The notes under the pieces are model-generated. The model was given only the letters and a program-made list of their open reading frames with translations, ran no database searches and was not told the DNA's origin. This document shows, one piece after another, positions 1 through 9,600 of a stretch of 44,522 nucleotides of DNA. This DNA is from Pseudomonadota bacterium (lineage in GTDB: Bacteria > Pseudomonadota > Gammaproteobacteria > Burkholderiales > Burkholderiaceae_B): the NCBI GenBank assembly GCA_023427085.1, contig JAEZBO010000137.1:1-44522 (forward strand), given 5' to 3'. The stretch's first letter is position 1, and every line of letters begins with the position of its first letter. The position numbers and the translations under genes are program-made.

Positions 1-759
1 CCGCGGCGGCGCGCGCTGCAAAAGCTTGCCGTCGTGCTGGTGGCCGGCGGCTCGGTCTGGGCGCTGCGCGACGAGGCGGCCTGGCGCAGCTGGACGGCGA
101 CGCATCGCACCGCCGTGGCCGAGCGCAGCCGTATCACGCTGGCCGATGGCAGCCAGATCGATCTGAATGCCGATACCGCCGTGGACGTGCTGTTCACCGA
201 TACGCAGCGGCTGCTGCGCCTGCATCGTGGCGAGATCGGCATCGTCACTGCCGCCGATCCCCAGGCACTGCAGGGCGGCCCGGTGCGGCCGTTCGTCGTG
301 CAGACCGCGCAGGGCCGTGCGCGCGCCATCGGCACTCGGTACACGGTCGGCGTGCTCGAAGGCGACCGGGCCGACCACAGCCTGATCGCGGTGCAGGACG
401 GCGCGGTCGAGCTCAGCCTGCGCAACGGCCAGGTCAGGCGCCTGGGCAAGGGCGAGCAGGCCGAGTTCGGCCACGACCATATTGGTGAGTCCGAACCCGT
501 GGCCGACGGAGCCGACGCCTGGCGCGACGGCATGATCGTGGCGCACGAGATGCCGTTGGTTGAGTTCATCGCCAGGCTGGGCCGGTATCGTTCCGGCCGG
601 TTGGCCTGTGATCCGGCGGTCGCCGACCTGAAGGTGACCGGTACCTATCCGCTGGCCGATACCGACCGCGTGCTCGACGTGCTGCGCGCCACCTTGCCGG
701 TCGAGCTGCGCACGTTCAGCCGCTACTGGGTGACGGTGGTGCCCGCCGCCCGTCCTTGA
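1..759 (+). CDS. FecR-family anti-sigma regulator (5' partial)
   Basis: Inner-membrane regulator that would relay an outer-membrane receptor signal to an ECF sigma factor. The frame is open from base 1 with no convincing start, so the cytoplasmic N-terminal anti-sigma domain lies outside the window; a GTG at 34 is probably internal. What remains begins at the membrane segment (around LAVVLVAGGSVWAL) and continues with a periplasmic FecR domain: SRITLADGSQIDLNADTAV, then RLHRGEIGIV and RAIGTRYTVGV. The last 70 residues resemble the C-terminal FecR/STN-like region that contacts the receptor's signalling domain. The receptor gene starts 111 bp downstream on the same strand and has the matching STN domain, so the two probably form a FecI-FecR-FecA type unit whose sigma gene would lie upstream. 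The family call is secure; the signal is unknown. Confidence 0.9.
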   Translation, partial: PRRRALQKLAVVLVAGGSVWALRDEAAWRSWTATHRTAVAERSRITLADGSQIDLNADTAVDVLFTDTQRLLRLHRGEIGIVTAADPQALQGGPVRPFVVQTAQGRARAIGTRYTVGVLEGDRADHSLIAVQDGAVELSLRNGQVRRLGKGEQAEFGHDHIGESEPVADGADAWRDGMIVAHEMPLVEFIARLGRYRSGRLACDPAVADLKVTGTYPLADTDRVLDVLRATLPVELRTFSRYWVTVVPAARP

Positions 760-773
760 GGCGCCAACGGCAC

Positions 774-847
774 CAAAAAATATCGGCGATTTTTGTGATC
801 CCTGCGCGCCGCTCGCGCGGCATAGAGATAAGAAGCCATTGTTATCT
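774..847 (+). promoter_or_regulatory. Intergenic dyads upstream of the siderophore receptor
   Basis: Two AT-rich dyads lie in the 111-bp gap. The first has arms CAAAAA (774-779) and TTTTTG (790-795). The second has arms AGATAA (826-831) and TTATCT (842-847), 24 bp before the receptor ATG. GATAA/TTATC half-sites resemble Fur-box halves, but the spacing does not match a classical 19-bp Fur box, so Fur control is only a suggestion. No clear FecI-type promoter could be identified by eye. Confidence 0.35.
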
Positions 848-870
848 GATCTCGAGGGGATAGTCACATC

Positions 871-3321
871 ATGAAGAACCGCCGCCACGGTATGCATACC
901 GTCCGCCAGGCACGATCGGGCCGGCCGCGCGCAGCCCTCGCCCGGGCCTTGTTGCCCCTGAGCCTGAGCGCCGGTGGTCTGGCGATCGCCGCCGCGCTGC
1001 CTGCCCTTGCGCAGGCGCAGAGCGCGCCGGCCGCGCGCGAGTACCGGATTCCGGCCGGCCCGCTGAGCAGCGTGCTGAACCGCTACGGCCAGGAGTCAGG
1101 CGTGCTGCTGTCGTACTCGGCCGAGCAGACCCGTGGCCGGCAGAGCGCCGGCCTGAACGGCAGCTACACCCCCGCGCAGGCCTTGAATCTGCTGCTCGTC
1201 GACAGCGGGCTGGAGGCCGTCGCCCAAGGCAATGGCGCCTATGTGTTGCGCCGGCTGCCCGAGCCAAACCGCCAGTCCGAGCTGACCACGCTGGCCGCGA
1301 TGACGGTGACCGGACAGGCCTGGGCGACGCCGCCCGTCTATGCCGGCGGCCAGGTCGCCAGCGGCGGCCGGGTCGGCATCCTGGGCAACAAGGACGTGCT
1401 GGACACGCCTTTCAGCACCACCAGCTACACCGCCCAGGTGATCGAGAACCAGCAGGCGCGCACGCTGGCCGACGTGCTGGCCAACGATGCCTCGGTGCGC
1501 AACACCAGTTCCGCCGGCCACGGCATGGAGACCTTCCGGGTACGCGGCTTCGACATGTGGATGGGCGACCTGGCCTTCAATGGCCTGTACGGCCTGGCGC
1601 CCGATGCCCACGTGCCGCTGGAGATGTTCGAGCGCGTCGAGGTGTTGCGCGGACCGATGGCCTTGCTCAGCGGCATGGCGCCGGGCGGTTCGGTGGGAGG
1701 CGTGGTCAATCTGGTGACCAAGCGAGCGCCCGACCAGGACGTCAACCGGATCACCGCAACCTACGTCGGCGACTCGCAATTCGGCGCACACGTCGATCTG
1801 GCGCGCCGGTATGGCCAGAACCGGGAATGGGGCGTGCGTATCAACGGGGTCCGCGCCGACGGCAAGAACGGTGTGAACGGTCAGTCCAAGGGACGCGCGC
1901 TGGGCTCGCTGGGACTGGATTACCGCAAGGGCGCGCTGCGTGCTTCGCTGGATGCCTATGCGCTCGAGGACAAACAAAGGGATGGTAGCGTTTTCATGGC
2001 GGGCTTCGGCGCGTCGATCCCGCGTCCGCCCGACGGCGACACCAACGTGTACTCGGGTGCGCGCAACACGGTCGAGAATCGCGCCATCGCCGGCCGGATC
2101 GAGTACGACCTGTCGAGCGACTGGACGGCCTACGTGGCGGCGGGACGCCGCCTGCATCGGTATACCGGCACGCTGCGCGGCACGTTCTTCCAGGTCGCGC
2201 CCAACGGCGATTTCACCGCCGGGCTGCGCAGCGCCAACGGTTATTCCAACACCAACACCGGCGAGGCCGGCCTGCATGGCAGCTTCCAGACCGGACCGGT
2301 CAAGCACCAGCTGGTGTTCAGCGCCAGTGGCCTGGAGACCGAGCTGGGGCTGATCAACGTCGCCGGCCCGAACGTCGCATCGAACATCTACGACCCGGCG
2401 CCGATGGCGCCGATCCCGACGCCGGGCACGCCACCGCGCTACGCCAAGAACACGCTGACCAGCTTTGCCATCGCCGACACGCTGTCGGTGCTGGACGACG
2501 CGGTCCAGCTGACGCTGGGCCTGCGTGACCAACGCGTGCGCAACAAGAACTTCAGCACGGTGACCGGCGCGGTGACGTCGACCTACGATGAAAGCGCGCT
2601 GACGCCGGCGGTCGGACTGGTGCTCAAGCCCTGGGGACCGGGCCTGTCGCTGTATGCCAACTACATCGAGGGGCTGTCGCAGGGCGGCACCGTGACCGAC
2701 GTCACGGCGCCCAACTATCTGGAGGTGTTCGCGCCGTACAAGAGCAAGCAGGCCGAAGCCGGCGTGAAGTGGGATGCCGGCCGCTTCCTGAATACCTTGA
2801 GCGTGTTCCAGATCACCCGGCCCAGCCTGATCCGCAATCCGGCCACGCTGGTCTACACCGACGATGGCGAGCAGCGCAATCGCGGCGTCGAGTGGACCAC
2901 CGCCGGCGAGGTGGCCAAGGGCGTGCGCCTGCTGGGCGGCGCCAGCTATACCCAGGCGACGCTGACACGGAATGCCGACCCGGCGCTGGATGGCAACCGT
3001 GCGTTCGGCGTTCCGCCCTGGACCGCCAATCTGGGCGCCGAATGGGATCTGCCTGCGCTGACAGGGCTGACGCTGGTGAGCCGGGTCACCTATACCGGCA
3101 AACATTATCTGGACAGTGCCAACCGGCTGCAGGCTCCGTCGTTCACGCTGGTCGACCTGGGCGCACGTTATGCCACCACGGTCGGCGGCCGCGACGTGGT
3201 GCTGCGCGCGGGCGTCAACAACGTGTTCGACCGGCGCTACTGGATCGGCGGCTTCGCCGATTCGGCGGCGCAGGTGGGTGTCGGCCGCCAGTTCCTGCTG
3301 TCGGCGTCGGTGGACTTCTGA
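871..3321 (+). CDS. TonB-dependent siderophore receptor with STN signalling domain
   Basis: Outer-membrane receptor of 816 residues, expected to import a ferric siderophore using TonB energy and to signal through FecR. A signal peptide occupies about residues 1-50, ending in ALPALAQAQ. The STN domain spans about 56-127 (REYRIPAGPLSSVLNRYGQ to NGAYVLRR). A TonB-box-like stretch, LAAMTVTG, lies at 141-148. The plug follows from about 180 and carries the family motifs RVRGFDMW and VEVLRGPMALL...GGVVNLVTKR. The barrel ends in the aromatic C-terminus SASVDF, typical of beta-barrel assembly signals. Length and order fit the siderophore-receptor family (TIGR01783 type). The ligand cannot be told from sequence. 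It follows the fecR-like gene on the same strand, and a stem-loop overlaps its stop codon. Confidence 0.93.
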   Translation: MKNRRHGMHTVRQARSGRPRAALARALLPLSLSAGGLAIAAALPALAQAQSAPAAREYRIPAGPLSSVLNRYGQESGVLLSYSAEQTRGRQSAGLNGSYTPAQALNLLLVDSGLEAVAQGNGAYVLRRLPEPNRQSELTTLAAMTVTGQAWATPPVYAGGQVASGGRVGILGNKDVLDTPFSTTSYTAQVIENQQARTLADVLANDASVRNTSSAGHGMETFRVRGFDMWMGDLAFNGLYGLAPDAHVPLEMFERVEVLRGPMALLSGMAPGGSVGGVVNLVTKRAPDQDVNRITATYVGDSQFGAHVDLARRYGQNREWGVRINGVRADGKNGVNGQSKGRALGSLGLDYRKGALRASLDAYALEDKQRDGSVFMAGFGASIPRPPDGDTNVYSGARNTVENRAIAGRIEYDLSSDWTAYVAAGRRLHRYTGTLRGTFFQVAPNGDFTAGLRSANGYSNTNTGEAGLHGSFQTGPVKHQLVFSASGLETELGLINVAGPNVASNIYDPAPMAPIPTPGTPPRYAKNTLTSFAIADTLSVLDDAVQLTLGLRDQRVRNKNFSTVTGAVTSTYDESALTPAVGLVLKPWGPGLSLYANYIEGLSQGGTVTDVTAPNYLEVFAPYKSKQAEAGVKWDAGRFLNTLSVFQITRPSLIRNPATLVYTDDGEQRNRGVEWTTAGEVAKGVRLLGGASYTQATLTRNADPALDGNRAFGVPPWTANLGAEWDLPALTGLTLVSRVTYTGKHYLDSANRLQAPSFTLVDLGARYATTVGGRDVVLRAGVNNVFDRRYWIGGFADSAAQVGVGRQFLLSASVDF

Positions 3322-3338
3322 GCGCGCCAGGCGCTCAG
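3318..3338. terminator. Stem-loop overlapping the receptor stop codon
   Basis: Perfect 8-bp arms CTGAGCGC and GCGCTCAG with a 5-nt loop. The left arm contains the TGA stop of the siderophore receptor, and the element lies 8 bp from the convergent stop of the CobW-family gene. It has no T-tract, so it could be a bidirectional or factor-assisted terminator. Confidence 0.5.
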
Positions 3339-3346
3339 CGGACCTA

Positions 3347-4564
3347 TCAGTCTGGCCAGTCCGTGAACGGATTCGGCCAGCCTTTCCACGCCAGCGGCCC
3401 TTGCGCCATCTCGGCATCGCTCAGCAGGCAGGCGTCCAGCCGGGCGCGCAGCGCGGCCTCGTCCATGTCGATGCCGATCAGCACCAGCTCCTGGCGGGCG
3501 TCGCCGACCTGATCGTCCCAGTTCTTGCGAATCGCCGCGACGTGCTGCGGATCCTCGGGCCACTGTTCAGGCGTCACCGCCGCCCACCAATAGCCGGCGG
3601 CGCCGTGGCGCGCCACCGCGCCCGCCTGTGACCACGAGCCGGCCATTTCGGGATGGCTGGCCAGCCAGAAATGGCCCTTGGAACGCACCACGCCCGGCCA
3701 TTCGGTCTGCACCAGGTCGAAGAACCGTTGCGGATGGAAGGGGCGTCGCGCGCGATAGACGAAGCTGCGGATGCCGTATTCCTCGGTCTCGGGCGTGTGC
3801 TGGCCGCGCAGCTCGTGCAGCCAGCCGGGCGCGCGGCTGGCCTCGTCGAAATCGAACAGGCCGGTGCCGAGCACCCGATCGAGCGGCACTCGGCCGAACT
3901 CGGCCAGTTCGATGCGGGCACGCGGATTGAGCTTGCGCAATATCGCGATCAGCCGCGTGCGCTCGGCGTCGGCGATCAGATCGATCTTGTTGACGACCAG
4001 CACGTCGCAGAACTCGATCTGCTCGACCAGCAGGTCGACGACGGTGCGCTCGTCCTCGTCGCCCATCGACTCGCCGCGCGCCTGCAGGCTGTCTTGCGAA
4101 CCGTAGTCGCGCAGGAAGTTGCAGGCGTCGACCACCGTCACCATGGTGTCCAGCAGCGCGACCTCGCCCAGGCTGCGGCCGTCCTCGCCTTCGAAGGTGA
4201 AGGTCTCGGCCACCGGCAGCGGCTCGGAGATGCCGGTGGACTCGATGACGAGCTGGTCGAAGCGGCCCTCGCGCGCCAGCCGGTCGACTTCGACCAGCAG
4301 GTCCTCGCGCAAGGTACAGCAGATGCAACCGTTGCTCATTTCGACCAGCTTCTCGTCGGTGCGCGACAGCTCGGCGCCCCCCTCGCGCACCAGCGCGGCG
4401 TCGATGTTGACCTCGGACATGTCGTTGACGATGACCGCGACGCGGCGGCCTTTGCGGTTGTTGAGGATGTGGTTCAGCAGCGTGGTCTTGCCCGCGCCCA
4501 GGAAGCCGGACAGGACGGTGACGGGCAGGCGGGTGGCAGGTCGGGACAAATTGTCGGGGGTCAT
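3347..4564 (-). CDS. COG0523/CobW-family GTPase, putative zinc metallochaperone
   Basis: Cytoplasmic G3E-family GTPase of 405 residues, predicted to deliver zinc (or another metal) to client proteins during starvation. Visible features are Walker A GFLGAGKTT at 20-28, the metal-binding GCICC motif at 79-83 (the CxCC signature of COG0523), a Walker B-like ESTGISEP at about 106-113, and a NKID guanine-specificity motif (LVVNKIDLI). A CobW C-terminal domain follows from about 265 (YGIRSFVYRARRPFHPQRF). It starts 62 bp from the divergent TonB receptor, with a Zur-like palindrome centred between the two starts. This places it in the Zur-regulated COG0523 branch (ZigA-like) rather than the cobalamin CobW branch. 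The metal is an inference from that operator. Confidence 0.88.
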   Translation of the reverse strand: MTPDNLSRPATRLPVTVLSGFLGAGKTTLLNHILNNRKGRRVAVIVNDMSEVNIDAALVREGGAELSRTDEKLVEMSNGCICCTLREDLLVEVDRLAREGRFDQLVIESTGISEPLPVAETFTFEGEDGRSLGEVALLDTMVTVVDACNFLRDYGSQDSLQARGESMGDEDERTVVDLLVEQIEFCDVLVVNKIDLIADAERTRLIAILRKLNPRARIELAEFGRVPLDRVLGTGLFDFDEASRAPGWLHELRGQHTPETEEYGIRSFVYRARRPFHPQRFFDLVQTEWPGVVRSKGHFWLASHPEMAGSWSQAGAVARHGAAGYWWAAVTPEQWPEDPQHVAAIRKNWDDQVGDARQELVLIGIDMDEAALRARLDACLLSDAEMAQGPLAWKGWPNPFTDWPD

Positions 4565-4587
4565 GGTCGCATCGCAATGGTCAGTTT

Positions 4588-4607
4588 ATGTTATGTTATA
4601 ACATTAC
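4588..4607. promoter_or_regulatory. Zur-like operator shared by two divergent genes
   Basis: ATGTTATGTTATAACAT at 4588-4604 is palindromic at every pair except the innermost one. It overlaps a perfect 12-bp palindrome, ATGTTATAACAT, at 4593-4604. These match the proteobacterial Zur pattern (TGTTAT...ATAACA). The site is 23 bp from each start codon (4564 on minus, 4627 on plus), so repressor bound here would block both promoters. It is strikingly AT-rich for this genome. The match is from remembered consensus, not a motif search. Confidence 0.8.
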
Positions 4608-4626
4608 TAAATATTGAGGGTGCAAC

Positions 4627-6615
4627 ATGTTGTTGGCAAGGCGGAAGGCCTGGATCGGTGGCGTGGCGATGCTGGCGGCCACGGGGAATGTCGGGCTCGC
4701 CGAGGCGGCGGAAGCGGGTCGCGAGGCCGCCAGGGCGGGCGGCAGCGGCGCGGTGCCGACGCTGTCGACGGTGGTGGTGACCGCGACCGCAACCGAGCGC
4801 AGCGAGGCCGACGCGCCGGCCAGCGTGTCGGTGATCGACGGCGCGTCCCTGCGCAATCGTCCGGTGCTGGATCTGGCCGACGCGGTGCGCGGCACGCCGG
4901 GTATCGGCCTGGACGACAGCGTGGGATTGGGCCGGCGTGGCATCTCGATCCGTGGCATGAGTTCGGAACACACCTTGATGCTGGTCGACGGCCAGCGCAT
5001 CAATACCTCGTCGGCGGCGATCGCCCATTCGGATTTCGAGCTGGGCTGGGTGCCGACCGAGGCCATCGAGCGGGTCGAGGTGGTGCGCGGGCCGATGTCG
5101 TCGCTGTATGGCTCGGAGGCGCTGGGCGGCGTGGTCAACGTGATCACGCGCAGCGCCACCGACCGTTGGCAGGGCTCGGTCAGCAGCTATGCGCTGCTCA
5201 ACGACCACGGCCTGGACGGCGACCAGACCAAGACCGGCTTCTACGTCGGCGGGCCGCTGATCCCGGGCCGGCTGGGCATCAATGCCTGGGGTGAGTTCAA
5301 GCGACGCGATGCCTTGCGCAGCGCCGGCAACCGGGCGCTGACCGCGCTCGATGAGACTCGCAGCGTCAACGGCCACGTCGGCCTGAGCTGGACGCCCGAC
5401 AGCCGCCAGCGCATCGACGCATCGGTGGATGCCGGCGACGAAGATCAGCAAGGGGTGCGCGGCGGCACGGCCGGCGCGAGCTACCAGGCCGACTACGATG
5501 CCCAGCGGCGCCGTTATGCGCTGTCGCACGCCGGGCAGTGGGATTGGGGCGACACGCAGTTGCGGGTCTATCGCAGCACGCTGGAGCGTGACGCCCGCCG
5601 CAGCGACGGTGGCGATGCGACCGGGCCGCACCGTTTCGTCGACACCGTGCTGGACGGCAAGGTCGGCTTCGCCGCTGGCGACGCCCACCATCTGACGCTG
5701 GGCGCCGAGACGCGCCGCGAAAGCCTCGAGGACCCGACCGTCACGCGCAGCGGCAAGAAGGGCCAGACGCACTACGCGCTGTTCGCGCAGGACGAGATCG
5801 CGCTGGCACGGCGCTGGGACCTGGTGCTGGGCAGCCGTTTCGATCATCACGAGGACTTCGGCTGGGAGACCAGCCCGCGCGCTTACCTGATGTTCCGTCC
5901 CGACGAGGCATGGACGCTGCGTGCCGGTGTCGGACGCGGCTTCAAGGCGCCGACGCTCAAGCAGCTGTCGCCCGAGTACGAGTCCCGTGCGGCAATGGGT
6001 GGACGCGGCATCATTCGCGGCAATCCCGACCTGAAGCCCGAGACCAACCAATCATTCGAGCTGGGCGCGAGCTACGCGCGGCAAGGCTGGAGCGCGGCGG
6101 CGACGCTGTTCCACAACGACGTGCGCAACCTGATCGAAACGGTGCGCCAGCCGACCTGCGACGAACGCGGCCGGGTCTGCCTGGCCTATGACAACGTCGC
6201 CCGCGCGCGGCTGCAGGGCCTGGAGTTGAGCGGCGCCGCACCGCTGGCGCCGTCGCTGCAGCTGAGCGCCAACTACACCTATCTGGACGCTCGTGACCGC
6301 GAAACCGACGAGCGCCTGGCCGATCGTTCGCGCCATCGCGCCAACGCGACGCTGTCGTGGGACGCCACGGCGCAACTGGCCACCCGCCTGCGCGCCGAGT
6401 TCATCGGCTCGCAATACCGCTCGGCGACCGAGAGCGAGCGGCCGCGCTACACGCTGCTGCACTGGTATGTCGACCTCGAGGTCAGCCGCAACCTGAGCTT
6501 GCATGCGGGTATCGAGAACCTTGGCGACAAGCGGCTGGCCAACGACGACGCCAGTATCTACGGCCGCGCCGACGAGGGCCGGCGTTACTTTGCCGGCCTG
6601 ACCGCGAGGTTCTGA
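4627..6615 (+). CDS. TonB-dependent outer-membrane receptor, Zur-type locus
   Basis: Receptor of 662 residues of the BtuB/CirA/FepA type, without an STN domain. A signal peptide (about 1-28) is followed by a TonB-box-like segment STVVVTATATE (about 47-57). The plug shows RGISIRGMSSEHTLMLVDGQRIN and VEVVRGPMSSLYGSEALGGVVNVITR motifs, each broken here only by family variation. The 22-strand barrel ends in FAGLTARF. A C-x6-C pair (TCDERGRVC) probably forms a disulfide in an extracellular loop. The start is supported by AGGG six bases upstream. It is translationally coupled to the next gene (stop and start overlap as TGATG). The Zur-like box and neighbours suggest a zinc-starvation ligand such as a zinc complex, metallophore or tetrapyrrole. 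It lacks the His-rich loops expected of a ZnuD, so the substrate is open. Confidence 0.88.
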   Translation: MLLARRKAWIGGVAMLAATGNVGLAEAAEAGREAARAGGSGAVPTLSTVVVTATATERSEADAPASVSVIDGASLRNRPVLDLADAVRGTPGIGLDDSVGLGRRGISIRGMSSEHTLMLVDGQRINTSSAAIAHSDFELGWVPTEAIERVEVVRGPMSSLYGSEALGGVVNVITRSATDRWQGSVSSYALLNDHGLDGDQTKTGFYVGGPLIPGRLGINAWGEFKRRDALRSAGNRALTALDETRSVNGHVGLSWTPDSRQRIDASVDAGDEDQQGVRGGTAGASYQADYDAQRRRYALSHAGQWDWGDTQLRVYRSTLERDARRSDGGDATGPHRFVDTVLDGKVGFAAGDAHHLTLGAETRRESLEDPTVTRSGKKGQTHYALFAQDEIALARRWDLVLGSRFDHHEDFGWETSPRAYLMFRPDEAWTLRAGVGRGFKAPTLKQLSPEYESRAAMGGRGIIRGNPDLKPETNQSFELGASYARQGWSAAATLFHNDVRNLIETVRQPTCDERGRVCLAYDNVARARLQGLELSGAAPLAPSLQLSANYTYLDARDRETDERLADRSRHRANATLSWDATAQLATRLRAEFIGSQYRSATESERPRYTLLHWYVDLEVSRNLSLHAGIENLGDKRLANDDASIYGRADEGRRYFAGLTARF

Positions 6616-9600
6616 TGGGCGGGTTGCGATCGGTCCGCCGGGTGGGGCGGGCCTTGGTGGGGTATTTGTGGATGGCCCTGGCCTTGGCTGCGGTCGGCGT
6701 TGCGCCGTTTTCGGCGGATGCGGCAGCGGCATCGGCTGGTGCATCGGCATCGGCAACGGCCAGGCCGCTCGTGCTGGTGCTGCACAACAGCTTCGTGTCG
6801 GCCGAGAAGTTCCAGCGCCTGGATGCCTATGCCAGCCGCGCCGGCCTGAGCTTGCGGCATCTGGAGGTCGGGCGGGCGACCGCACATCAGTGGCAGCAGA
6901 TGGCGCAACAGCTCGGCCAGCAGCCGGTGCTGGTGCTGCTGGACGTGCCTCGTCCGGCGGATCGGGCGGCGGTGTTGCAGGCGCTCGCGCCGGCGCCAGA
7001 CTGGGCCACGGCACCTCGGCTGGTGGTGGGCGGCGGCCCGCCGCAATGGCAAGGCATCGACGCACGAGCGGCCGGCACGCTGGTGGGGCTGTACGCGGCC
7101 GGTGGCCACGACAACTTCGGGCGTTTCTTTGCCTTGGCGGGCGCGCTGCTGGCCGGCGAACGTCCGGCCGCCGAGTTGATGGCGGCGCCGACCGCGCTGC
7201 CCGCCACCGGCTTCTATCATCCGGCCGCGCCGCGCGTGTTCGAGAGGATGGCCGATTACCTCGACTGGTACGCGACGCGCCGGCAGCCGGCACAGCACGC
7301 CGGGGCGGGGTCGGCAGCCGGCAACGGCACCGGCACTGTCACCGGCACCGCCGCCGCGGCGCCCGACAGCACGATCGGCGCCACGCCTCCAACGGCCCAG
7401 ACCGCGCCCGCCCGGGTCGCCTACCTGATCCATCAAGGCGTGGTCGGCGACCTGTTGACCCGCGAGGTCGACACGCTGATCACGCGCAGCGAATCGGCCG
7501 GCCTGGTGCCGGTGGTGTTCTGGTTCGACGCCGACGCCAGCGGCGGCTTGCCAGCCGTGCTGGGCAAGGATCAGATCGACGTGCTGGTGAACCTGACCCA
7601 TATGCAGAACGGCGCTGCGCGCAGCCGGGATTTCCTGGCGCTGGACGTACCGGTGATCCAGACGCTGCGCTTTCGCGACGGCGACGCGGATCAGTGGCCG
7701 CAGGCGCCCAGCGGCGTGTCGGCGCGCAGTGCGGCGGTGTTTCTGGCCGGCCCTGAAGGCTGGGGCGTCAGCGATCCGCTGGTGCTGTCGGCCAGCACCG
7801 CGGGCGTGTCGAACCTGTTGCCGTTCCAGCTCGACGCCTTGATGGCCAAGCTGCAGAGCCTGGTCGCGTTGCGGCATACGCCAGCCCCCGACAAGCGGCT
7901 GGCCTTGATGTTCTGGAACTATCCGGCCGGCGAAAAGAACCTGGGCGCGTCGAACCTGAACCTGCCGCGCAGCATCGTGTCGATCCAGGCGGCGCTGGCC
8001 GCGCAGGGCCATGCGGTCGGGCCGCCGGTGGACGAGGCGCAGGTGATCGCGGCGGGCCAGCGCATGCTTGGCGCGTTGTATGGCAGCGTGCCGCTGGAGA
8101 CGCTGCTGGACGAGGGCCTGGCGGGCCTTTATCCCTTGCAGGACTACGAAGACTGGCTGGCGCGCCTGCCGCCGCAGCGCCGCCACGCGCTGCGCGAGGA
8201 AGGCGAGCCGGCGCAACATCGCGCGGTGCGCGAGATCGATGGCCAACGTTATTTCGTCGTGCCACGCTGGCAACTGGGACAGCTGCTGGTGATGCCGCAG
8301 ACGCCGCGCCATCTCGGCCACGAGGGCCACTATCACGACACGGCCGGCGCGCCCGACCATCTTTACATGGCGGCCTATCTGTACGTGCAGCGGCAACACC
8401 GCGCCCACGCTCTGATCCATCTGGGCACACACGGCACGCAGGAATGGCTGCCCGGCAAGGACCGCGGGCTGGCGGCCAGCGACTATCCGTGGCTGGCGCT
8501 GGGCAGCCTGCCGGTGTTCTATCCCTACATCCAGGACAACGTCGGCGAGGCGATCCAGGCCAAGCGGCGCGGCCGCGCGGTGACGATCAGCCACCAGACA
8601 CCGCCGTTCGCGCCGGCCGGGCTGTACGACCAGATGCGCGACGTCCATCACCTTATCCACGAGTACGAACTGCTGGACGAGGGCGCCGTGCGCGAACGGG
8701 TCGCCGGCCAGATCCGCGCGACCGCGGTGGCCGCCCATCTGCACGAAGACCTGGGCTGGACGGCCGAGCAGGCCGAGCAGGACTTCGAGGGTTTCCTGCG
8801 CGCGCTGCACGACCAGCTGCACGAGCTGGCGCGTGTCGCGATGCCGCTGGGGCTGCATACCTTCGGGGTGGCCGCCGATGACGCGCACCGGGCCAGCACC
8901 CTCATGCAGCAGCTGGCCGAGCCGCTGCAGCAGGCGCTGGGCCTGGATGAAGAGGCCTTGCTGGTGTCCGAGCCCGGCGCGCTGGCGGACAACCCGGCCT
9001 ATCAGGCGGTGCGCCAGCTGCTGGCCGGCCAGGCCGCGTCGCAGCCGGCGGCGGTGGCCGCCCTGGCAGAGCGGGTCCAGGCGCTCGATGCCAATCTGCG
9101 CGACACGCAGGAGAACGAATCGCTGCTGGCGGGCCTGGCTGGTAGGTTTGTCGCGCCCGGCGCCGGCGGCGATCCGATCCGCAATCCCGAGGTGGCCAGT
9201 GGCCGCAACCTGTACGCCTTCGAGGCCGACAAGATCCCGGCGCAGGCCGCCTATCAGCAAGGTGAGCTTGCCTACGCGCAGCTGCTGCAGGCGTTTCGCG
9301 CCGAGCACGATGGCGCCTACCCGCAGAAGCTGGCGTTCAGCCTGTGGGCCTCCGAGGCGATCCGCCATCTGGGCGTGACCGAGGCACAAGTGCTGCACGC
9401 GCTGGGCCTGCGGCCGGTGTGGGACGCGGGCGGGCGCGTGACCGCGCTGCAGATCATCCCGGCCGCCGAGCTGGGCCGGCCGCGCAGCGACGTGGTGGTG
9501 CAGGTCACCGGTGTCTATCGTGACCAGTTCGACAGCTTCATGCGGCTGCTGGACGACGCGATGCAAAGGCTGGCCGAGCTGGACGAGCCCGGCAACCCGA

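Noticed and set aside
826..847. GATAA/TTATC dyad as a definite Fur box
   Set aside because: Half-sites fit but spacing and the remaining bases do not give the 19-bp pattern; kept only as a weak regulatory entry.
6357..6614. N-terminal extension of the CobN-like frame into the receptor gene
   Set aside because: It lies inside the receptor barrel coding region, and the ATG at 6615 gives a signal peptide and a TGATG overlap.
4627..6615. BtuB-type vitamin B12 receptor call for the Zur-linked TonB receptor
   Set aside because: Resemblance is general; no cobalamin riboswitch is visible in the 62-bp leader and the operator is Zur-like.
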